Assembly (NCBI RefSeq): GCF_000517385.1
Contig: NZ_BAUW01000028.1
Span: 1-41,752 of the forward strand
Length of the DNA: 41,752 bases
Source: Mesobacillus boroniphilus JCM 21738
GTDB taxonomy: Bacteria; Bacillota; Bacilli; Bacillales; Cytobacillaceae
Direction: 5' to 3'
A program made the position numbers and the translations under genes. Every line of letters begins with the position of its first letter. The stretch's first letter is position 1. Below are positions 36,577 through 41,752 of the stretch, piece by piece. The notes under the pieces are model-generated. The model saw only the letters and a program-made list of their open reading frames with translations. It made no database searches and was not told where the DNA came from.

Positions 36577-37828
36577 CACTGCCAACATGGTCCTCCAGCA
36601 ACAGAACTTCCACCTCTGATCCTTCTTCAAAGCCTCTTGTACCGCCAGGCAGAATCATGAGGGAATTAGCTCCAGCGAGGCTCATGATAATATTCGATTT
36701 ATCCAGGCCGCTAGGTGTCACTACAAGTTTGCCATTCTCGACTCTAAGAGCACTCCTTACAAATCTAGTAAATGGATTTGCTTTAGGGAAATTGGCATCA
36801 AGAATCGCTTTTTCCTTCCTCAAATGCGGTTGTTCAGTGAAGAGCATCGTCCTGATGATTGGACGAGCGAACAACTCAAAGCCAACATAGCATGCAGAAG
36901 GATTTCCGGACAGGCCAAACAATAACTTGCCGTCAAGCTGCGCTACAGTAGTGACGCTCCCCGGTCTCATCGCTACTTTATTGAACAGCACCTCTGCTCC
37001 GAGCTTTGCATAAATCTCTGGAAGATAGTCGTAATCCCCGACGGAAACCCCTCCGGTCGTAATGAATAGATCTACTTCCTCAATAGCTTTGCTTACTGCA
37101 TCAAAGCATGTATCAAAATCATCAGGAAGCTGGCCAAAGTATTTCACTTCTGCCCCAGCACGAAGAATCTGCGCGGATATCATATAAGAGTTGCTGTTGC
37201 GGATTTTGCCTGGCTCAAGCGGTTCATCAACATCAAGCAATTCAGTTCCTGTTGCATAAAGTCCGATTACCGGCTTTCTCGAAACAGGTACTTTGGCGTA
37301 TCCAAAAGTAGCCAGCATCGCCTGGATTCCTGGATTGATGAACGTGCCTTTTTTAACAAGCACTTCCCCTTCCCTTGCATCTTCTCCACGGTAGGAAACA
37401 TTTTCTCCCTCCTTATGCTTGCGCTTCGTTTCCATGTATTTTTTTCCGTCACGTTCGATCTCCCTGGCCAATTCAAGCATGACAACCGAATCGGCACCAA
37501 CAGGCATCTGTGCTCCTGTCATGATCCTGACTGTCTGGAATGGCCCAAGTTCTTTATCCGTAAGCATCCCGGCACCGATATGGTCTACCACTTCAAATTC
37601 AACAGCGTGATTTTGAGAAGCTTCCTGAGTATCGATAGAACGAATTGCATATCCATCGTATGGCGCTCTGTCGAAATGCGGCACATCGCTGGTAGCTTTC
37701 AAGTCCTCCGAAAGATAGCGTCCATAGCTTTCATTGATTGAAACACATTCAGTGGAGCCTTCTTGCTTGTGCTCCATCACTCTTTTAACTGCCTCTCCAA
37801 TCTGGATAGGGTTTCTTTTCTCTAACAT
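36564..37828 (-). CDS. moeA: Molybdopterin molybdenumtransferase MoeA, probable frame break at the 3' end
   Basis: Inserts molybdate into adenylated molybdopterin. The domain order is the usual four-domain MoeA: SDVPHFDRAPYDGYAIRS near residue 45, RIMTGAQMPVGADSVVMLE, then the MoaB/MogA-like domain with VDLFITTGGVSVGDYDYL and LFGLSGNPSACYVGFE. The start is ATG 37828 with AGGAG upstream; a longer open frame to 37909 has no signal. The raw frame runs past GSDWLGK to 36509 with unlike-family residues. One extra C near 36570 gives the family ending GSDWPW and a stop at 36564, 421 residues. It forms an operon with mobB. Confidence 0.9.
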
Positions 37829-37874
37829 ATAATCAGCTCCTATTGCAGGCTTAACTTCTAAATTTACCCTTTTC

Positions 37875-37917
37875 ATTATAAGAGTAATGTAAAAATGAAA
37901 ACATAACAAACCTCACA
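37875..37917 (-). promoter_or_regulatory. Candidate Fnr-type promoter of moeA-mobB
   Basis: On the minus strand TATAAT (37875-37880) lies exactly 21 nt below a 16-bp window (37902-37917) reading TGTGAGGTTTGTTATG. Only the TGTGA half is conserved; the other half matches poorly. There is no good -35. The shared spacing with ywiC and ric is the main argument. Confidence 0.45.
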
Positions 37918-37964
37918 GTATTCTCTCATAAAATCTCCCGAAAATATGTAGATTTTTTGTGAAG

Positions 37965-38007
37965 TGTGATGCACATCACCAAATAGTAAAACCATTTCTT
38001 TTATGAT
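37965..38007 (+). promoter_or_regulatory. Fnr-dependent promoter of ric
   Basis: TGTGATGCACATCACC (37965-37980) matches TGTGA-N6-TCACT at 9 of 10 defined positions. TATGAT (38002-38007) follows after exactly 21 nt, placing the box at -41.5 relative to a start near 38014. Class II Fnr activation is expected. Confidence 0.82.
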
Positions 38008-38050
38008 GAGTATGTAAACAGTATAAAATAATTTACTGGAGGTTTCTTAC

Positions 38051-38749
38051 ATGAAAATGCCTTTTGATGAAAATTCTTTAGTTAAAGATATTGTCAATAT
38101 ATTCCCGCAATCAAGTGATTTATTCAAGCAGAATAGACTGGATTTCTGCTGCGGCGGAAACCGTCCTCTAGCAGAAGCGGCTGTCGAACAAAACCTGGAT
38201 ATACCTGCAATCATGACTGAACTCGAAGAGCTATATCGCAAGCATAACGGTACTGCAGAAAGCATGGAGGTTTGGACAGAAACTGATTCTGCGGAATTGA
38301 TCGACCATATCAAAAACAAATACCACCGCGAGCTTGAAGAAGAATTAAAATTGCTCAGCCCGTATGTAACAAAGGTTGCAAAAGTCCATGGCGACCGCCA
38401 CGAAGAACTGTTGAAAGTCTATGAGCTTTTCTACGAGTTGAAGAAAGATCTCCTGGAACATACAGCAAAAGAGGAAGCGACTGTCTTCCCGCTGTTGCTT
38501 CAGCTCGATACTGCCAATGAAGAAAAGCGTGCCGAAATAATCGCAGAAATCACAGAACTGGAAAAGGAACACGACCATGCTGGCTCCATCCTAAAACAAC
38601 TGCGTGAAATCACAGCTGACTTCAACCCGCCTATCGATGCTTGCGGAACGTACCGTTTAGTATACAAGCGTCTCGAAGCACTTGAATCACATACTTTCAT
38701 GCATGTGCATTTGGAAAACAACATCCTGTTCCCAAGGTATATTGCATAA
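38051..38749 (+). CDS. ric: Iron-sulfur cluster repair di-iron protein (RIC/ScdA/YtfE)
   Basis: Repairs Fe-S clusters damaged by nitric oxide or oxidants. It is 232 residues: an N-terminal ScdA_N domain (residues about 1-70) with the Cys-Cys motif NRLDFCCGGNRPLAEA, then a hemerythrin-like four-helix domain with histidines and glutamates in LIDHIKNKYHRELEEEL, VHGDRHEELLKVYELF, LLEHTAKEEATVFPLL, LEKEHDHAGSILKQLR and the final FMHVHLENNILFPRY. TGGAGG lies before the ATG. It is divergent from moeA and has a strong Fnr box, so it would be made under oxygen limitation when nitrate respiration can produce NO. Confidence 0.94.
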   Translation: MKMPFDENSLVKDIVNIFPQSSDLFKQNRLDFCCGGNRPLAEAAVEQNLDIPAIMTELEELYRKHNGTAESMEVWTETDSAELIDHIKNKYHRELEEELKLLSPYVTKVAKVHGDRHEELLKVYELFYELKKDLLEHTAKEEATVFPLLLQLDTANEEKRAEIIAEITELEKEHDHAGSILKQLREITADFNPPIDACGTYRLVYKRLEALESHTFMHVHLENNILFPRYIA

Positions 38750-38754
38750 CTATC

Positions 38755-38786
38755 AAAAAGACCTCATCCTTGACGAGGTCTTTTTT
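38755..38786. terminator. Terminator between ric and cls
   Basis: A stem AAAAAGACCTC / GAGGTCTTTTT with a 9-nt loop has A and T runs on both sides. It lies 5 nt after the ric stop and 7 nt beyond the cls stop, serving convergent genes. Confidence 0.88.
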
Positions 38787-38793
38787 AATTGCT

Positions 38794-40303
38794 TTATAAA
38801 GCCCCGGAGAACAGCCGCGCGAACGATTCTTTCGTTCGTTCCCATAGGCCGCGCTTATGATACTGGACTGGGCTGATTTTTTCAGAATCCTCAAGATCTT
38901 CTTCATAATGAGCCACAAGGTCCCTGATTGAGCTTGTACCAAACAAGAAGACATTGACTTCAAAATTCAGATGGAAGCTCCGCAGGTCTAAATTGGCTGT
39001 GCCTATGGAAGCGATATTTCCATCGACAATGATGACCTTCTGGTGCAGAAAGCCTTTTTTGTATGAGTATATTTCAGCACCATTCCGCAATAGCTCCGAA
39101 AAGTAAGAACGGCTCGCATATTGCGTCAGATAGCTGTCATTGATTTCAGGCACCATGATTCTTACTTCAATCCCCTTTGCTGCCGCTACTCTCAGCGCAG
39201 TGCGGATTGCTTCATCTGGGACAAAATAAGGTGTGGCGATCCAAATCGATTTTGCTGCACAGGACATCATCGTATAATAAAAATCACTCATGATTCCCTG
39301 CTGTGTATCGGGACCGCTTGGCACCACCTGGATCGCACCATCCAGCTCATCATCTTCATGAGGTTTTTTCTCTGCCCGGTGGTACTCCAGGACTTTCTCG
39401 CCGCTAATATATTCCCAATCAAGCAGGAACACATAGTGAAGTATATACAGACTCTCCTGTCAGCAGCATGTGAGTGTCACGCCAGAAACCGATTTTATCA
39501 TCTTCCCCTAAATACTCAACTCCGACATTCAACCCTCCAGTAAAACCGATTTTCCCATCGATTATGACGATTTTCCTGTGGTTGCGGAAATTGAATTTCT
39601 GATTGAAGAATCCATACTTCAGCGGTGAAAAAGGAGCCGCTTTTATGCCTGCTTCCTGCATATCCTTTAAATCAGTGGCCGCGATCTTCATGCTTCCAGC
39701 AGCATCAAAAATGAACAACACCTCGACACCCTGCCGCGCTTTTTCAATCAGAATATCAATAATCTCTTTGCCAAGCCTGTCAGACCTGAAGATATAATAT
39801 TCCATGTGAATGAACTTTTTTGCCTCTCTCAGCCTTTTTTTAATCTCCGTAAAAGTCTCTTCACCATTTTTCAAAATTTTCGCCCTGGAAGCAGTTGTAA
39901 TCGGAGTCAATGTTGCATTCTTTGCATACTGCGCAAAGCACTGCTGATTCTCGATCAGGAAAGAGAGGTCCCTCGACTCTTCCTTCCTCATCTGTTTTTC
40001 CCACTGGTCACGATCCCTCGTACGCTTGCTTTTATATAAATATCCCTTCAAATACAACTGCCCTGAGAATAGGTAGAAGAAATAACCGCCAACAGGAAAA
40101 AGCAGCATGACATACATCCACATCAGCGTGTGCTGTGCCGAGCGGTTTTCAAGCATCAAAGAATACATGCTGATAAAGATGATCACCGCATAAATCAATA
40201 TGGCTGTTACTTTGATCGCCTGACTATAATCAGTAAAAAACACGACATAAAAACATGCCATTAAAATAAATACAAATAAAAACTCAAGTCTTCTCTTTAG
40301 CAT
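38794..40303 (-). CDS. cls: Cardiolipin synthase (phospholipase D family), one frame break
   Basis: Membrane enzyme that joins two phosphatidylglycerols into cardiolipin. About 503 residues after correction. Hydrophobic N-terminal helices (LEFLFVFILMACFYVVFF, IKVTAILIYAVIIFISMYSL, LMWMYVMLLFPVGGYFFYLF) precede two phospholipase D motifs: HRKIVIIDGKIGFTGGLN and HQKVIIVDGNIASIGTANLD. The frame changes near 39438-39442. The upstream part ends LTGESVYT and the downstream begins FLLDWEYISGEKV. Loss of two bases (or gain of one) would rejoin them. Both catalytic motifs are intact on either side. GGAGA lies 8 nt before the ATG. Confidence 0.88.
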
Positions 40304-40508
40304 CCGGCATTCTCCAACAAATTTATAGTAGATTTATTTATACCCTAAAATCATTTGTTCGGAAACATAGTATGCCCAAATTTGCCAGCGGCCAGAAAAA
40401 CACAACAGCCTGATTAGACCTAGTATTTTGTGTGATCGAGAGTTTTCAGACGAAGTGGTGGCTACTGGTGTATGCGTGACCTATTGAGCAGTAATAAAAA
40501 TGGAGTCT

Positions 40509-40530
40509 AAAAAAGACCCCCGAAGGAGTC
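40509..40530 (-). terminator. Terminator of moaA
   Basis: On the minus strand GACTCC-TTCG-GGGGTC followed by TTTTTT begins directly after the moaA stop codon. The stem is 6 bp with one G-T pair and a stable TTCG loop. The 200 bases between it and cls hold no other feature I recognise. Confidence 0.85.
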
Positions 40531-41547
40531 TTAGCCGCCAATATAGGACATTTCAATTTTCTTTCTGTTTGCAACTGTTTCAGCAGTGCGTTCATCCGAA
40601 TAGCGGTCCGTTCTATGGTTCCAGACGTCCTTAATGCGTGCCCGAAGTTCATCATCTGAAGCTCCAGCGCGCATGAAGTCGCGGATATCGTGGCCATTGC
40701 CGTTGAACAGGCATGTGAATATCTGGCCGTTCGCAGACAAACGTGACCTTGTGCAGCTTGAGCAGAATGACTCTGATACCGAAGAAATGAAGCCTACATT
40801 GATATTACTACCTTTATAACGGTATTTCTTAGCAACTTCACCGAAATATTCAGGATCAACTGGTTCTAGTTCGTAGTGCTCGCTGATTAAGTCGTGGATT
40901 TGCTTCTTTGTGATCACATCATCCATTTTCCAACCGTTCGTGCTGCCCACATCCATGTATTCAATATAACGAAGCTCCAGGCCTTCTTTTTTGCAGAATT
41001 CAGCCATTGGAAGGATTTCTGTATCATTGAGCCCCTTTTTGATTACTGTATTGATTTTCACACCCAAGCCAGCCTTCCTCGCTGCATCAATTCCTTTTAA
41101 TACCGGTCCGACACCAACATTCCGGCCATTGATTCGGCCGAACAGTTCATCTTTTAAACTGTCCAGACTGATATTGACCCGTTTTAAGCCAGCAGCATAC
41201 AGCTCATCAGCATATTTTGGCAGCATTACACCATTAGTGGTCAAAGCGATATCCTTTAATCCTTCGATCTCATTCAGCATTCTAACGAGAATCGGCATAT
41301 CCTTACGCATTAACGGCTCGCCGCCTGTAAGCCTGATTTTTTCTACACCTAGTTCAATGAATAATTTGGCCACACGCTCAATTTCTTCATATGACAGCAG
41401 TTCGCTTTTTGGCAAGAACGCAAAATCAGGTCCGAAAATTTCAGCAGGCATACAATACTGACAGCGGAAATTGCATCGATCTATAACAGAAATACGCAAG
41501 TCTCGGAGCGGTCTATTTAATTGATCTTTTATTATGCTTTTTACCAT
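40531..41547 (-). CDS. moaA: GTP 3',8-cyclase MoaA (molybdenum cofactor biosynthesis)
   Basis: Radical SAM enzyme for the first step of molybdopterin synthesis. The first cluster is bound by CNFRCQYC (residues about 22-29). [11 protein letters not shown] is the SAM-binding glycine motif. The second, substrate-binding cluster is [18 protein letters not shown] near 257-274. The C-terminus ends in the Gly-Gly tail typical of MoaA. It is 338 residues from the ATG at 41547, which has GGAG 9 nt upstream; a TTG 15 nt further up is also open. With moeA and mobB it points to a molybdoenzyme, probably nitrate reductase, elsewhere in the genome. Confidence 0.95.
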   Translation of the reverse strand: MVKSIIKDQLNRPLRDLRISVIDRCNFRCQYCMPAEIFGPDFAFLPKSELLSYEEIERVAKLFIELGVEKIRLTGGEPLMRKDMPILVRMLNEIEGLKDIALTTNGVMLPKYADELYAAGLKRVNISLDSLKDELFGRINGRNVGVGPVLKGIDAARKAGLGVKINTVIKKGLNDTEILPMAEFCKKEGLELRYIEYMDVGSTNGWKMDDVITKKQIHDLISEHYELEPVDPEYFGEVAKKYRYKGSNINVGFISSVSESFCSSCTRSRLSANGQIFTCLFNGNGHDIRDFMRAGASDDELRARIKDVWNHRTDRYSDERTAETVANRKKIEMSYIGG

Positions 41548-41585
41548 TAGTGTCAACTCCAATTATAGAAGTTATGATTATTGAC

Positions 41586-41628
41586 ATTGTAACAGCAACA
41601 AATATTGTTAACTGTTAATATTCTCACA
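41586..41628 (-). promoter_or_regulatory. Candidate Fnr-type promoter of moaA
   Basis: On the minus strand 41613-41628 reads TGTGAGAATATTAACA: TGTGA is perfect and the second half keeps 3 of 5 positions of TCACA. TACAAT (41586-41591) follows after exactly 21 nt. The transcript would start near 41579. The rest of the right edge (41629-41752) is AT-rich without a gene that I can call. Confidence 0.5.
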
Positions 41629-41752
41629 GTAACATCAATAGTCCTCTATTAAAATAGTAGAATTCATCCTTATGTCTATATTACAACATAAAAACTGCCA
41701 GGATAGTGTTTTTCTTAAGAATTGTCATTATGTTGTCATATTATCTAAAATA

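Noticed and set aside
37875-37980. One Fnr box serving both ric and moeA divergently
   Set aside because: Measured from the strong box at 37965-37980, the expected moeA -10 position reads TTTCGG. The better moeA arrangement uses a separate half-site at 37902-37917.
40431-40446. Fnr box near the cls start (TGTGATCGAGA...)
   Set aside because: Only one half-site is present and no -10 hexamer lies at the 21-nt spacing on either strand.

Overview
The window is a chromosomal segment of a low-GC Gram-positive spore-former of the family Bacillaceae. From about 5.8 to 33.7 kb the gene order follows the Bacillus subtilis yja/app/arg region read from the other side: argCJBD-carAB-argF, yjzC, yjzD, yjaU, yjaV, med, comZ, a small gene in the yjzB position, fabH, fabF, yjaZ and appDFABC. 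Differences from B. subtilis 168 (a clpB gene, an uppP gene, a second app-type operon, a ric/mo-cofactor/fnr block) suggest a Mesobacillus- or Neobacillus-like genus. That placement is inference from protein similarity and gene order recalled from memory.

Layout, left to right. 0.1-5.8 kb: a five-gene peptide ABC transporter operon (minus strand, order D-F-A-B-C). 6.0-6.8 kb: the metalloprotease-like yjaZ. 6.9-12.8 kb: a second operon with the same gene order, the closer match to B. subtilis AppDFABC. 13.1-13.3 kb: a 52-bp tandem array. 13.4-15.7 kb: fabH-fabF behind a FapR operator. 15.9-19.7 kb: competence and small genes (yjzB-position gene, comZ, med, yjaV, yjaU, yjzD). 19.7-22.4 kb: clpB under a perfect CtsR operator. 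22.5-24.2 kb: yjzC, a 90-bp repeat, uppP and a ~50-bp hairpin array. 24.3-33.7 kb: the arginine/carbamoyl-phosphate operon, with overlapping or closely spaced genes, behind an ARG box. 33.9-41.7 kb: fnr, ywiC, a short NarI-like membrane protein, mobB, moeA, ric, cls and moaA.

The last block reads as an anaerobic/nitrate-nitric oxide module. The Fnr has the Bacillus-type C-terminal cysteine triad. Five promoters in the block (ywiC, narI-like, moeA-mobB, ric, moaA) carry a full or degenerate Fnr box exactly 21 nt upstream of a recognisable -10 hexamer, which places each box at -41.5. Molybdenum cofactor synthesis, Fe-S repair and the two membrane proteins therefore look wired to the Fnr encoded beside them.

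Reading frames need caution. I count sixteen one- or two-base frame breaks in thirteen genes (appB paralogue, yjaZ, appA, appF twice, the yjzB-position gene, med, yjaV, clpB twice, yjzC, argD twice, argJ, moeA, cls). Most are repaired by one base in a short homopolymer, with the expected family sequence and length restored. This looks like homopolymer error in a draft assembly rather than gene decay, so I annotate these loci as single genes with the break noted. No tRNA, rRNA, prophage, insertion sequence or CRISPR array was seen.
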